Source: Ascarosepion bandense
Lineage: Eukaryota; Mollusca; Cephalopoda; Sepiida; Sepiidae
Direction of reading: 5' to 3'
Assembly (NCBI GenBank): GCA_037127315.1
Contig: JBBBDQ010001918.1
Location: forward strand, 3,745,001-3,809,000
DNA: 64,000 nucleotides
The position numbers and the translations under genes were made by a program. Positions 33,200 through 44,451 of this stretch are shown here, piece by piece. Below the pieces are notes generated by a model. The model was not told the DNA's origin. It saw only the letters and a list, made by a program, of their open reading frames with translations, and ran no database searches. Position 1 is the stretch's first letter. Each line of letters opens with the position of its first letter.

Positions 33200-33475
33200 G
33201 AAATTCAATGGACCTATGAAAAGAAATATAAAGAAGAGACAGGCCGCCCTCTTAAGGTAAGGCTACAAGAACATCGCAAGGCTGTAACATGAGGGGAGAT
33301 AGAAAAATCAGGCGTAGTTGACCAGGAGGGAGAAATGGGATCATCGCCCCCTATGAGATGAAGTTAAAATAATAGATGGAGAACGCCACTGGGAACTACG
33401 TAAACTTAAAGAATCAGCACATATGCTATGCTATAAAAACGTCCAAGCATAGAGATGAATACAATATGGGAAACA
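33200..33475 (+). mobile_element. Penelope-like element C-terminus, decayed copy
   Basis: Reads RQAALLR, then WDHRPL.DEVKIIDGERHWEL and RKLKESAHMLCYKN with stops. It parallels the better copy at 33737-34135. Its 3' tail (33476-33620) has TACTAGAGAAAACCATTAA twice in tandem. Confidence 0.6.
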
Positions 33476-33699
33476 GCAATACGGAGTTCCAGAGAAAATC
33501 ATTAGTGCCAAAAAAATTGCAATCTGATAAAAAATACTAGAGAAAACCATTAAGATAAAAAAAATTGCAATATGAACTCTGGTAAAAAAATACTAGAGAA
33601 AACCATTAACATCAAAAAGTTAGAGTTGTGGATTCCAATGCTTGGCACCGAGACTGGCCTTCAATTCAAGAAAAGCCCATCTAGTCGCAGATAAAGCGG

Positions 33700-34250
33700 G
33701 ACACACTCTGGTCCGAGAACGTATCCAGTACAACCGATGGATGAAACAATACTAAGGATCTGTGGTCCATATAACATCAGGACGATCTTCAGAAGTTGTT
33801 TTACACTTCGCTGGTACCTCTCCCGAGTAAGACCCCCAACAGAAGAGAACATGACTAAGGACTGTGTGTACACCATCCCATGTAGCTGCGGAAAGAAATA
33901 TAAAGAAGAATCAGGCCGCCCTCTTAAGGTAAGACTACAAGAACATCGCAAGGGAGATAGAAAAATCACTGGGGAGATAGAAAAATCAGGCGTACTTGAC
34001 CACATATGCAGGAAAAAGTGGGGTCACCGCCTCCTATGGGATGAAGTTGAAATAATAGATAGAGAACGCCACTGGAAATTACGTAGACTTAAAGAATCAG
34101 CGCATATGTTAGGCTACAAAAATCTCCTAAACTGACCAAACATAGAGATGACCACATTATGGGAACTAGTAATACGGAGTGCCAGAGAAAATCAAGACCA
34201 TCAAAGAAACTGCAATATGAACTCTGGTAAAAAAAAGGTACTGAAACATT
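33700..34250 (+). mobile_element. Penelope-like element C-terminus with GIY-YIG-type domain
   Basis: The open frame 33737-34135 encodes ICGPYNIRTIFRSCFTLRWY, CVYTIPCSCGKKYKEESGRP, LKVRLQEHRKG, a GEIEKSGVLDHI stretch, DEVEIIDRERHWKLRRLKES and AHMLGYKNLLN. This matches the GIY-YIG nuclease tail of Penelope-like retroelements (CxC, GRPLKVRLxEH). The second tripeptide is YKE where YIG is typical. The RT domain is absent, so it is a 5'-truncated copy. The domain order and the DHI...KW spacing fit the family; activity is unlikely without RT. Confidence 0.7.
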
Positions 34251-34279
34251 AGGCTTATAAGTCCCAGAAGCTCAATCGC

Positions 34280-34440
34280 TGTTGTTCATCAAGGCGTTCG
34301 TTAGTTTAATGAACTTGACCTTGTGAGTTCAATACCAGGCTAGAGCAGTGATGAAGAAGTAACTTACGGAGTCGGATTAAAGGGAGATAACCCATGACAT
34401 AACTCATGACTACCAGAAGCGGCTCACAAAGGAATGTTGT
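34280..34440 (+). mobile_element. SINE2 head fragment
   Basis: GTTCGTTAGTTTAATGAACT, GTGAGTTCAATACCAGGC (B box) and AGTAACTTACGGAGTC. The CCTGAAGAAGG half is missing. Confidence 0.55.
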
Positions 34441-34441
34441 C

Positions 34442-34665
34442 ATGCATGATATCCAATTCATTAAGAAATATCTAAACTGTCAGCTATAATTACTCGTACC
34501 TTATTCCTTAAAAGGTTCATCTGATCTAGACTCTCACGTAGATGTCAGGCAGGCATGACACCTAACTCATTCAAAAATGTCTAAACCATCAACTATAATA
34601 GCTCATGCCTTGTTCTTAAATAGCCCCATCAAATCAAGACTCTCGTGTGGATGTCACACATGGTC
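34442..34665 (+). repeat. 109-bp tandem duplication
   Basis: Two diverged units: CATGATATCCAATTCATTAA ... ATCTAGACTCTCACGTAGAT and CATGACACCTAACTCATTCA ... ATCAAGACTCTCGTGTGGAT. No family recognised. Confidence 0.65.
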
Positions 34666-34859
34666 TCAAAGTTTTAGGCCAACCACTTTTAAAGTTTAAA
34701 AATAGATTCAGGCGAATTCCTACTACAGGATTTAAATAAAACTGTTCGTTATTAGATCTCATTGATTAGCGCTACAGAATCCAAAAAATGAAGAATTTAT
34801 CAAATAACATAAAACAACATCACTTCAAAATATCCTCATAATGTACACTTTTTTCTTAT

Positions 34860-35560
34860 GTCCGCCTTAACAAGATTACATTTTTGTAATTCTCTAGAGT
34901 CTGTGGCTCTCGGGTCTTACAGAAGGTGAAAAAGAATATTAAAATATAAGAAGAATGGAGTTTGTTTACTTTTTTGAAGAGAATTCAACAAAAGGTAGAA
35001 ATGGAAAATTTGAATTCGCAAATAATTATGTTGTACGCCCTAACAAGATTACATTTTTAATTCTCTACAGTCTGTGGCTCTCGGCCCTCACAGAAGGTGA
35101 TTGTTGGTTGTCAGAATACCACAGAAAAAAAAAATCGATGGGGTACCATAAAGATGCTACATTTCGTCTCTACTTCATTTAAACGGCGTAAAATAAACAG
35201 CTATTTGATGCTGTTTAAGTGAATCAGACATTTGACATTATTTTACGCCGTTTATCTGGAGTATTAAAGAAACATTTTCCATCCTAACAACCAACATAAG
35301 CAGTACAACCATCTGAAACAGCACAGCTTCCAGGCCGAATATAATAACTACTGCCAAGTGAGCTGTTGGCTACGGTGATTTTTATTATAAAAACTGTTTG
35401 AAGATATAAAACTTATTTTACGCCATTAAATTGAATCTGAACTGATGTGAAAAATTACCATTCTCAATAATTTCTAAATTTTTTACGGAAATTCACATTA
35501 CCCGTATACAATCGACTAGGCCTGCACTCTGAAGAGGTCACTTCAACTTTAACACAAAAG
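34860..35560. repeat. Mosaic of short local duplications and a 16-bp hairpin
   Basis: CAGTCTGTGGCTCTCGG-type words occur at 34899 and 35068. GGAAAATTTGAATTCGC occurs at 35003 and 36060. AAACGGCGTAAAATAA / TTATTTTACGCCGTTT form inverted arms at 35180-35255. AGTGAGCTGTTGGCTACGG is at 35356 and 35969. No gene. Confidence 0.6.
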
Positions 35561-35948
35561 TACTTGATTTTGATCAATCAGGGTGTTACCTTTATCTTGC
35601 GTGATAAACGGATGCTACGATAGACCAAAAGCTTGAGGTCACTGTCGAAATATAATATTGAGTAAATTTCAAATTCGATACACTCATAGACAAAGACATA
35701 AGAAACGATATTCAGAAGGTTCAAAGTTGCAGTTCTTACAATCGTGCAGAAAATTTGATATCGATACCTGGAAATCAAAATTTGACTGACATCCATTCAT
35801 TTTTCTTTCAGTCTACGGTTTCGCTTTGACTGGAAACAACTATTGTTTTTTAGTCTTTCGTGTCAACGTCCAAAGAGTCTCAGCTCCAGGACCATGGATT
35901 AGTTTTAAAGCTTTCATTGCACCCGAGCAACGCCGGGCTATACTGCTA
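35560..35948 (+). mobile_element. Helitron-like non-autonomous 3' end
   Basis: Ends with the hairpin CCCGAGCAACGCCGGG (35922-35937) followed 7 nt later by CTAG (35945-35948). The terminus fits the Helitron rule of a short GC hairpin upstream of CTRR. It shares TGATACACTCATAGACAAAG-like sequence and the terminus with 53140-53494. The 5' boundary is not determined. Confidence 0.55.
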
Positions 35949-36169
35949 GTTACTGAATAACTAGTGGCAAGTGAGCTGTTGGCTACGGTCATATGATAAA
36001 GTATTGTTTGAAGATATGAAACTTTTTTTGAAGAAGAGAAGTCAACAAAAGGCAAAAATGGAAAATTTGAATTCGCGAATAATTATGTTTGAATAGTTTT
36101 ACCCCAAGCAAGGCTATAAAGACACTAAGACGCACCTGACTACCCTCTCAAATATTTGCCGTTATTGAC

Positions 36170-37205
36170 TTTTATTGGTGTGGCTTAATAGTCGGTAACT
36201 TACCTCTAGTGAAAGATAGTTAATCACAGAACAGCAGTTTGCGCAATTAGCTTGTTAACCATTACCTCAAAGATAAGTTTGGCTTAATTTGGCAATGGCT
36301 AACAAGAACAACTACTGAGGCTCGAACTTGGTTAGCGATAATGATCAGTTATAATAGGCTTTTTTTTAATTACCTTATCAAGAATCCAGCGGGTATGAAG
36401 TTACAAAGAAATAAATAAATAAAGAAAGAAAGAAAGAAAGAAAGAAAAAAATAAGATGGCAACTGAGAAGAAGCAAACTTGAAAGTAAGAAATGAAAGTG
36501 GCTAATACAAAAAAAAGCAAGAAAAAAAGACAGAAAAATGTGTAATTGAAAGTAAAAGAAAGAAAGAAAGAAAGAAAAAAGAAAGAAAAAAGAAAGAAAG
36601 AAGGGCAAGCAATACAAATGATAATGAAGAAAATAATGAAGAAAGAAAAATGTGCATGGAGAAAAAAATTAGACGATACTTGAATGAAATACAAAGAGTA
36701 CTGGAAAAAATGAAAGAAAGAACGAACGAACAAAATGAAAAATAAAGAAAGAAATAAAGAAAGAAGAAATATACAAAGAAAGAAAGATGGACAAGGAAAA
36801 AAAAGAAATAGCGAAAAAAGTATAATTGAATGAAGTACAGAGAATAATTGAAAAACTGCCAATTGAAAAAGAAAATCTACAAAGTCATAAAAAGCTAAGG
36901 CAAAAGAAAGAAAGAAAGAAAGAAAGAAAAGTATCATTTGAAAAAAAAAAAAAGAAATTAAAGATGAAGAATAACACAACAAGGAAAGGAAAGGAAAGGA
37001 ATAAATGCATAGAGAAAAAGAAAGGAAAAAGGATAAGTGAATGAAAATGCAAATAATGAAAAATAAAAGAAAGACAGAAAAAAAGAAAGACACAAAAGAA
37101 AGAAAAAATGAAAAAAGATGGCCACGGAAAAAGAAAAGAAATAGAGGATTACTGAATGAAATACAGAGAGTACTGGAAAAAATGAAAGAAAGAACTAAGA
37201 CGCAC
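36170..37205 (+). repeat. Segmental duplication, copy 1
   Basis: Collinear with 43725-44690: TAGCTTGTTAACCATTACCT, GAGGCTCGAACTTGGTTAGC, AAGAATCCAGCGGGTATGAA, then GAAA-rich units with unit-specific words (AAACTGCCAATTGAAAAAGA). Identity is about 95% outside GAAA runs by eye. Long frames on either strand are low complexity. Confidence 0.8.
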
Positions 37206-37553
37206 ATTTTTGGATTATATTAAACACTAATTTAAGTTTTTTTTTACTAATCATAGTGAAGTGTGGATCAATGCTAAATGATCCAGGTTATCAGATTTAC
37301 TACAATAGCGATTTTACCTACAATTCTAATAAGGAGGAAATGACTAGAACGTAATTGAAACTCACTTGAAGCGAGCTGAATGTATAATGTTCCTTGTGCC
37401 AATGAGATTTACACCGAGCCTCTCTACATCATATGACTTCATTAAATTTTTTTTATTGTGTTCCTCTCGAATTTATATTAAAATTTGGGCTCACCAGGAG
37501 AGAATGTGCATTGTTTCGAAGCGTTGTTTTAAACGACTTTACTTGCATACCGG

Positions 37554-37601
37554 CCGCACTTACAGATCTGTTTCGCTGTATCACACAGCTCATCAGTACG
37601 G
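37554..37601 (-). ncRNA. Hammerhead ribozyme, copy B of the tRNA-derived element
   Basis: Minus strand: CCGUA, CUGAUGA (37596-37590), GCUGU-GUGAU-ACAGC, GAAA (37574-37571), the palindromic ACAGAUCUGU, then A. The conserved core is intact. Stem I partner UGCGG is present but displaced by a 2-nt AG insertion after the cleavage nucleotide. Confidence 0.7.
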
Positions 37602-38080
37602 TTAGACTCCGATTGCTTTAAACCCAGGATTGAAACCCGATTGAAGTGGCGTCAGTCGGTGATCCTACCTCTGGGCTATGGGCACTCGGTAGAAGAAGGC
37701 AGACATTTTAGCATGTATATTATCATTATACACGCCCAATAGCCAGAGTGCTCTAATTCATTAGTGAATGTGCGATGCGTACATGCCAGGGCAGCTACTG
37801 TTTTTCAAAGCCTACCATTCTTCCAGAGTGCTCAATCAGGGTGTGAGGGCGTAAATAGTCATCCGCAGACAGATCTGTTTCGCTGTATCACAGCTTATCA
37901 GTACGGTTAGACTCCGATTGCTTTTAACCCAGTATTGAAACCCGACTGAGGTGGCGTCAGTCGGCGATCCTACCGCTGGGCTATGGGCACTCGGTAGAAG
38001 AAGGCAGACTTTTTAGCATGTATGTTATCATTATACACGCCCAATAGCCAGAGTGCTTTAATTCGTTAGTGAAATGTAAC
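37559..38080 (-). mobile_element. Tandem dimer of a tRNA-derived hammerhead element
   Basis: Two head-to-tail monomers on the minus strand, with predicted cleavage points near 37867/37868 and 37560/37561. That gives a monomer of about 307 nt. Each has a tRNA-like region: A box TAGCCCAGAGG (37678-37668) with B box GGTTTCAATCC (37637-37627), and TAGCCCAGCGG with GGTTTCAATAC in the second. Each is followed about 25 nt on by a hammerhead. Tandem monomers joined at hammerheads are the architecture described for retrozymes; a tRNA-like promoter with a hammerhead is known from Schistosoma Sm-alpha SINEs. No protein coding. Confidence 0.7.
37863..37906 (-). ncRNA. Hammerhead ribozyme, copy C of the tRNA-derived element
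   Basis: Minus strand: CCGUA; CUGAUAA (37901-37895; canonical CUGAUGA, so the catalytic G8 is A); GCUGU-GAU-ACAGC; GAAA (37881-37878); stem III ACAG-AU-CUGU; then C at 37868 as cleavage nucleotide (GUC triplet). Stem I is UGCGG (37867-37863) pairing with CCGUA, 5 bp. Apart from G8A it is complete. Confidence 0.75.
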
Positions 38081-38230
38081 CTTGTCGTTATAATCGTTTC
38101 GAAAAACCCTCCGAGTACATACGCGGATGGAAAAAAATGGTAATAAAAAAAGAACGAGCTAAGCACCCGAACATCAGTCAAAGTACGTAGCTCAAAGAAA
38201 AAAACCCGAGACGAGTAACCTAAAACAGTT

Positions 38231-38234
<4 letters not shown>

Positions 38235-38306
<72 letters not shown>
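38235..38306. repeat. (CA)n(TA)n microsatellite
   Basis: CA run then TA run; a second TA run lies at 38521-38540. Between and after them, TCCTGTCA...AGGAAACA occurs twice (38311 and 38547), a short local duplication. Confidence 0.95.
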
Positions 38307-38310
<4 letters not shown>

Positions 38311-38559
38311 CCTGTCACTCTCAGGTGGGGTATAACCTGTGAGGAAACAACTAATAATGAGGATTAGTTCGTTCTGTTTGCTACTAGTTATTAAACTTTA
38401 CTAACATCTTGCTGCCTGTCTTTGCCAGTGCATTATTTTATTATATTTATCTATTTTTGTAATAATCATGTCGTTGAGTAATGAAGAATATATATATAAT
38501 AAAGGCCGCGGTGTGTTCATTTATATATATATATATATATACTTCTCCTGTCATGCTCA

Positions 38560-39660
38560 GAGTGTACAACCTCTAAGGAAACACCTGATAACCCTCTCAA
38601 ATATTTGCCGCCAAGGATCCTCTTGTATGTTAATAATCATTATGGAAACGGCAGCTTATCGTGGTGCTAATCATGCTAATAGTCGTTTCCTTACTCATAG
38701 CTTAGCCTGACCACAAGCTGTGGTTGATCTGCGTTTTGGGGGCATTGAAGTTTGAACAGATATAGAGAAGCCCTTCCCGACCAGCAACAATAGTTTCAAG
38801 TGTTCAATAACCGAAGTGTAGATTCTGGCGAGCTGAAAGAACCCATAGAGCCTGGGACTTTGATGTTGCGAGCTCCCCAAATAATTTTAAAATGCTACAA
38901 ATTTAAGTGGGATTTTGAGGCTATAAGAAATTAGGACGTATTAGGCCAATATTAACGACTTCAACACATTAGCTTATGATTCTATTACTAAAATGGACTT
39001 TTTTTTAACACTCAAAAAATATTGATTTTGTTGAAAAAAATGCTTCAGGACTTCTTCTAGGATTAAGGACTCTGAAGCTTGCTTCATTAGTTTCATAGTA
39101 GATTCGCTACTAGCCAAAAATCTGGTGGGACTACAAATAAATATCAAATCTTCAAAACCAGCATAATAAGAATCATGACAAAGAAACGTACGCATTTTTC
39201 ATTAATTTTAGTGTTTACTGTTTGAACCTTTTTTAAGATTTGACTCATCAGCCCCAAAAATAATGACGTTCGTAATGGCGATAATAATAATAATCGCCAT
39301 GATGTCTCTGATGGTCGTATAAAAAATTATATTTTGGTCGTTTTGGGTCACACTACAGTATCACATGAAAAATATACTTCGATGTGATTTTTTATTTTTT
39401 TTACACTATTTTCCTATTTTCTTTTCTTATTTCGTTTTAAATTCGCCGGATTTATATACACTAATTCCTGTAATCTTTCACGATGTCCAAAAATATAATT
39501 TTACCGTCGTCTCATTTCCCAATCTCATTTTTCGTCTTCATTTTGCTGTATTTTTTTTTTATTTTGTCATTTTTTGTCGTTGTTCTTCATGCTATTAAAA
39601 TTGCCTTTTCTTTCTTTTTTAAATATACCTTTTTGCATTATTTGTTTCTGCTCTTTTGCT
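38560..39660. other. No recognised feature
   Basis: Mixed-complexity, AT-rich DNA. CCCTCTCAAATATTTGCCG at 38592 also occurs at 36144, so part of the segment near copy 1 is repeated. Short frames have no recognisable motif. Confidence 0.4.
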
Positions 39661-39667
39661 TAATTTA

Positions 39668-39670
39668 ATA

Positions 39671-39712
<42 letters not shown>

Positions 39713-39725
39713 TACTACTACTACT
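39668..39725. repeat. (ATT)n(ACT)n microsatellite
   Basis: ATT run grading into ACT. Confidence 0.95.
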
Positions 39726-39829
39726 GAGATATTGCTTCAATGTATTTTTGTTTCTTTCGAGGTTATATTTGTTTTTAGGTTTTTAGCATATTTGTTTTAG
39801 ACCCTTACAAGCGTGTATAGTTCGAAGCT

Positions 39830-41850
39830 TTTAATTTCAAATCGAAGGCAAAGCGGAATAAGACAAAACGCAAGAATAAGAATATGAATAAACAAGAATA
39901 AGAATAAACAAACTAAGAAAAACAATAGTTGGAGCAAGATAAAAAAAAAGAAAAAAGTAAGAACATGAATAACACGAATAAGAATAAAAATGTAAAATGG
40001 TTGAAAGTAAACATAAGGATAGTAAAAATAACAAAATCGAGAATGAGAATTAACGAATGAAAAAGAACAAGAATAAGACTAAAAGCAAAATATGAAGAAT
40101 AATAAGAATACAAGTAGGCAAGTAAATGAATAGCAAAAACAAACAGAAGAAAAAGATTAAGAACAGGAATAACGGGAATAGGAATGAGAATTAAAGAAGG
40201 GATAAAAATAAAAATAGCTGCAAAACGAATAAGTTGTGTAACAAGAATAAGAATTTTGGGTTAATTGGAAGAATAAGAACAAGATTCAGAACAAGCATAG
40301 GAAACGTGCATTAAAGAAAGTATAAAAACAGAGAATTAGAAAATGAGACAGAATATGAATGAGAATAAGAATAAGAATAAATTAAACATTGAGAAAAGGA
40401 ACGTGAATAAAAGAAGAAATGAGGATAAGAATATTATTAAATCTAAGAATTAATGAATAAAAGGAGGAATACAAATAAGAATAAGAATATAAATATATAC
40501 GAAATTGCAGATCAAATTCTTTTTTTAAAAAAGATTATAATGAAAAAGAATTTCAGAAAATTAGAGATAGATGGAATAAAATAAAATAAAAAAACTGAGA
40601 AAACAAAAAAAAACCCTTAAATCGGTAAGTATCCAAAATGTATCTCAGAAGATGCAGAAAAAAAATTAAAATATATAAGACATAAAATAACTAATGAAAG
40701 ACAATTATGCTAGGAAGGAATGAAAAATGTTTAAAAGAAAAGACATAAAAATATTGAAGGAATGAAAAGGTGAAGAATAAATAAAAAGCTAAAAATATAG
40801 AAAACCGAAAAAAGAAGAATTAGAAAAATAAAGGATTATAATAAATGCTGAAATCTATTTAAAAGAAATTGTTCGAAAGAAAAAAATTGTTCATATGAAG
40901 AAAAAGAAAATGTGAAAAAAAAGAAAAGGAGATAAGAAATGAACGAAAATGTGACGAAGAAATAAAAATGACGAAAATTGAAAAATGGGATGAAAGAATA
41001 GAATTAAAATAAATAATACATTTATTTTAAAGAAAGTGTTAAAAACTGTTATGCTATGGAGAAAAGAAAAATATAATAAACAAAAGAATTAATTCATGAA
41101 TGAAAACGTGAAGAATAAATAAAAATAATAAAACGAAATTAAAAGAATGAGAAAAATTATGAAATTTTGAAAATAATGAAACATTTAAAAGAAAATTTTG
41201 AAAAAGATTGTCAGAATATGACAGAGAGATCGTAGGAAAACAAAGAAAAAGATAAAGAAATGAAGGAAGATGTAAAGAAGAAAAAATAAAGAAGAAAACT
41301 TTAGAAATTAAAAAAAAACGAGTAAAATATTTAAATAATAAATTTATCCAAAATATTTAAAAAAAAGAGTTACAATATAAACCAAAGCAAAATTTGTAAA
41401 AAGAAAGCGAGGTATAATAAGAAAGAGAGGTATAATAATAAAGAGAGGTATAATAAGAAAGAGAGGTATAATAAGAAAGAGAGGTATAATAAGAAAGAGA
41501 GGTATAATAAATTAACTAAAATTTGAAGTAGAAATCAAATAAGAATGGAGAAAAGAAAGAATTAAAATGAATAATAAAAGACATTTAAATGAAAGAATTT
41601 GAAAATGGCAGCTATAATATGAAGGAGAAAATAAAAAAACGAAAGGAGAAACAATAAATAAATAAAAAACAGAATAATTAAAAAAAAAATGTCGACAAAA
41701 TATGATTACAGGATGTCGCAGAGAAGGAACAGAACATGAAAAATATATCCATTAAATAAGAATAAGAACAAGAACAAGAATAAGGAAAACGAACAAGAAT
41801 AAGAATAAGACGAATAAGAATAAGAATAAATGGACGAAACAGAATATGAA
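39830..41850 (+). repeat. A-rich purine tract with AAGAATAAGAAT motif
   Basis: About 2 kb with strong strand asymmetry. GAATAA-like hexamers recur at both ends, with looser GAAAAATGAA words in the middle. All long frames here are compositional. Confidence 0.75.
41409..41512 (+). repeat. 18-bp repeat, about six copies
   Basis: GAGGTATAATAAGAAAGA tandemly repeated with one AATAAAG variant, embedded in the purine tract. Confidence 0.9.
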
Positions 41851-41869
41851 TGAAAGAATGAATAAAAGA

Positions 41870-42160
41870 AAAACAAATCCATTTTATTTTCCCTGTTTTT
41901 CTTTCATTTTCTCCTCCAACACGCTTTTATATCCTAAGCTATTCAGATTTGATGGAAAGTCAATCAAACATTTGTTTTCCCGATTTTCTTTCCTTGTTTG
42001 CATTGAGCTGCAGCTAATTTTGGTCGTCCCTAGGGAGTTTAAGAAAGCGAGCAATCGGAAGAACCACTGGTTGCTATACATTGCGCGCTTAAGCGGTCGG
42101 CCATGTTTGATGGCATCTCACGAAAGAAATATGGCGTTGTAGGGTAATGAAAGATTTCAT
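41870..42160. other. Complex, possibly single-copy insert
   Basis: Flanked by purine arrays but itself of normal complexity, with GC-richer words (GCGCGCTTAAGCGGTCGGCC, GGTCGTCCCTAGGGAG). The 98-residue frame at 41846-42142 starts in the repeat (MNERMNKRK), which argues against a gene. Confidence 0.35.
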
Positions 42161-43195
42161 TTTCGTTGGAAAAACCGGGGAAGGAAGGATAAACGAAGAA
42201 ATGAAGTGGAAGCAATGTGGGCAAGAAGAAAATAAATATGAAAGAAAGACTAATTGAAGAAAACGGAGGTCCAGCGTGATTCAAGGACAGAGGTGTGGAT
42301 GTGAATTGAGGTGGGGTAATATAGCACACGGTGTTCTAGACTAAAATTGGGTAATGAGTAAATATCATAAAACGGACGAAAGGAAAGAAGACGAACCTGA
42401 ATGAAAAAAAGAGAAGGAGAGTAAAACGCCAGCAAAAAGAGAGAGATATATAATTATAAAAAAAAAAATGAAAGAAAATGAGAACAGATCGTGAGGAAAT
42501 GAGGAAAAATAAACAAGCAAAGAAAGAAAGAATAAAAGAAAGAGAGGTTTATGAAGAAACGAAGACATATAGACAACCGAAAAAAGAGAAAAGAAAGAAA
42601 GAAAGAGGTTTATGAAGAAACGAAAAATAAACAATCGAAGAACGAAAGAAAGAAAGAAAGAGGTTTTCGAAGAAACAAAAACAAATAATCAAAGAAAGAA
42701 AGAAAGAAAAAAGAAAGAAAGAAAGAAAGAAAGAGAGAAGTTTATGAAGAAACGAAAAGAAATAGACAATCGAAGAAGAAAAAAAGGGATTTATGAAAAA
42801 AACGAAAAGAAAGAAAGAAGTTTATGAAGAAACAAAAAGAAATAGACAATCGAAGAAAGAAAAAAAAGAGGTTCATGAATAAACGAAAAGAAAGAAAGAA
42901 AGAAAGAAAGAAAGGTTTAGGAGGAAATGAGGCCAAAAAACAAGTGAAGAAACAAATAACGAAAGAAAGAAACTACGAAGAGAGGTCAATGAGAAAAGAA
43001 GGACAAATAGTAAAGCGAAGAAGAAAAGAACGAAAAAAGAAAGAAAAAAGAAAGAAAGAACGTGGGAAGTAAGGTTAATGAGGGAAAAGAGGACAAACAG
43101 CTAAGTGAAAAAAAATTGAAAGAAAAAATTAAGAAAGGAAATAAGAAGAGGGGTTCAAGTAGAACTGATGACAAGCAAACACGTGAATAAATAAA
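42160..43195 (+). repeat. GAAA-type minisatellite with a GTTTATGAAGAAACGAA unit
   Basis: Units of about 50-60 bp (GTTTATGAAGAAACGAAAA, AATAGACAATCGAAGAAAG) separated by GAAA runs from 42540 to 42930, with looser purine sequence around. Confidence 0.75.
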
Positions 43196-43199
43196 TCAA

Positions 43200-43535
43200 T
43201 AGTTTTTTTTTTTTAATCATATCACCCCGAGCAAGGCGGTAACGCCACTGATGTGCAGGGGGCTACATAGAAGTGAAAAGATTGGAAAAGAGAAAACCGG
43301 AAACCGCATCCTAAAAAGGAAACAAGGGATAAGCCTCTTCACCTGTTCAATAGACGAGGGTGGAGTGTGAACCGGGCGATAGCTTAGTGTATCTACTCCA
43401 ATTGAAAAAAAAAGTGAGAAGATTGGAAAAGAGAAAACCGGAAACCGCATCCTAAACAGGAAACAAGGGATGAGCCTCTTCACCTGTTCAATAGACGAGG
43501 GTGGAGTGTGAACCGGGCGATAGTTTAGTCTGAAC
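43200..43535 (-). mobile_element. Element E, two head modules
   Basis: LINE B-like tail at 43205-43268, then two heads (43272-43400 and 43413-43530), each with the B-box-like complement and GGATGAGCCTCTTCACCTGT-type sequence. The heads share GACGAGGGTGG where most copies have GACGTGGGTGG, so they were duplicated together. Confidence 0.8.
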
Positions 43536-43724
43536 AATGAAAGGTGGTATTTATTTGGAAACGTGGTCAAATCTGTAAACAAAAAAAAAACTGAGGAATG
43601 AAATAAGGCTTGGAATTAATAAAGATTTTTCAAGATTAAAGCATTTTAAATTCGAGAATGGTGTTGCAATCCTCGAAGAAAAATAAGCCCAGAAAATCAA
43701 TCAGGCACTGAGAGAGAGGGTGAC

Positions 43725-43946
43725 TTTATTGGTGTGGCCCGAATTCACAAAACAGCAGTTTGCGCGATTAGCTTGTTAACCATTACCTCAAAGATAAGTT
43801 TGGCTTAATCTGGCAATGGCTAACAAGAACAACTACTGAGGCTCGAACTTGGTTAGCGATAATGATCAGTTATAATAGGCTTTTTTTTAATTACCTTATC
43901 AAGAATCCAGCGGGTATGAAGTTACAAAGAAAGAAAGAAAGAATGA

Positions 43947-43982
<36 letters not shown>

Positions 43983-44412
43983 AAATAAGATGGCAACTGA
44001 GAAGAAGCAAGATTGAAAGTAAGAAATGAAAGTGGCTAATACAAAGAAAGCAAGAAAAAAGACAGAAAAATGTGTCATTCGAAGTAAAAGAAAGAAAGAA
44101 AGAAAGAAAGAAGGGCAAGCAATACAAATGAATGAAGTAAATAATGAAGAAAGAAAAATGTGCATGAAGAAAAAAATTAGAGGATACTTGAATGAAATAC
44201 AAAGAGTACTGGAAAAAATGAAAGAAAGAACGAACGAACAAAATAAAAAATAAAGAAAGAAATAAAGAAAGAAGAAATATACAAAGAAAGAAAGATGGAC
44301 AAGGAAAAAAAAAGAAATAGCGAAAAAAGTATAATTGAATGAAGTACAGAGAATAATTGAAAAACTGCCAATTGAAAAAGAAAATCTACAAAGTTATAAA
44401 GAGCTAAGGCAA

Positions 44413-44451
<39 letters not shown>

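Noticed and set aside
34955..35182. 75-residue frame as a small gene
   Set aside because: Crosses two locally duplicated segments; no conserved domain or signal.
36401..37207. 268-residue minus-strand frame rich in F, S and L
   Set aside because: Antisense of a GAAA-rich minisatellite; the duplicate at 43.7 kb breaks the frame at different places.
41846..42142. 98-residue frame starting MNERMNKRK
   Set aside because: Its start lies in the purine repeat, no motif is recognisable, and its antisense is equally open.
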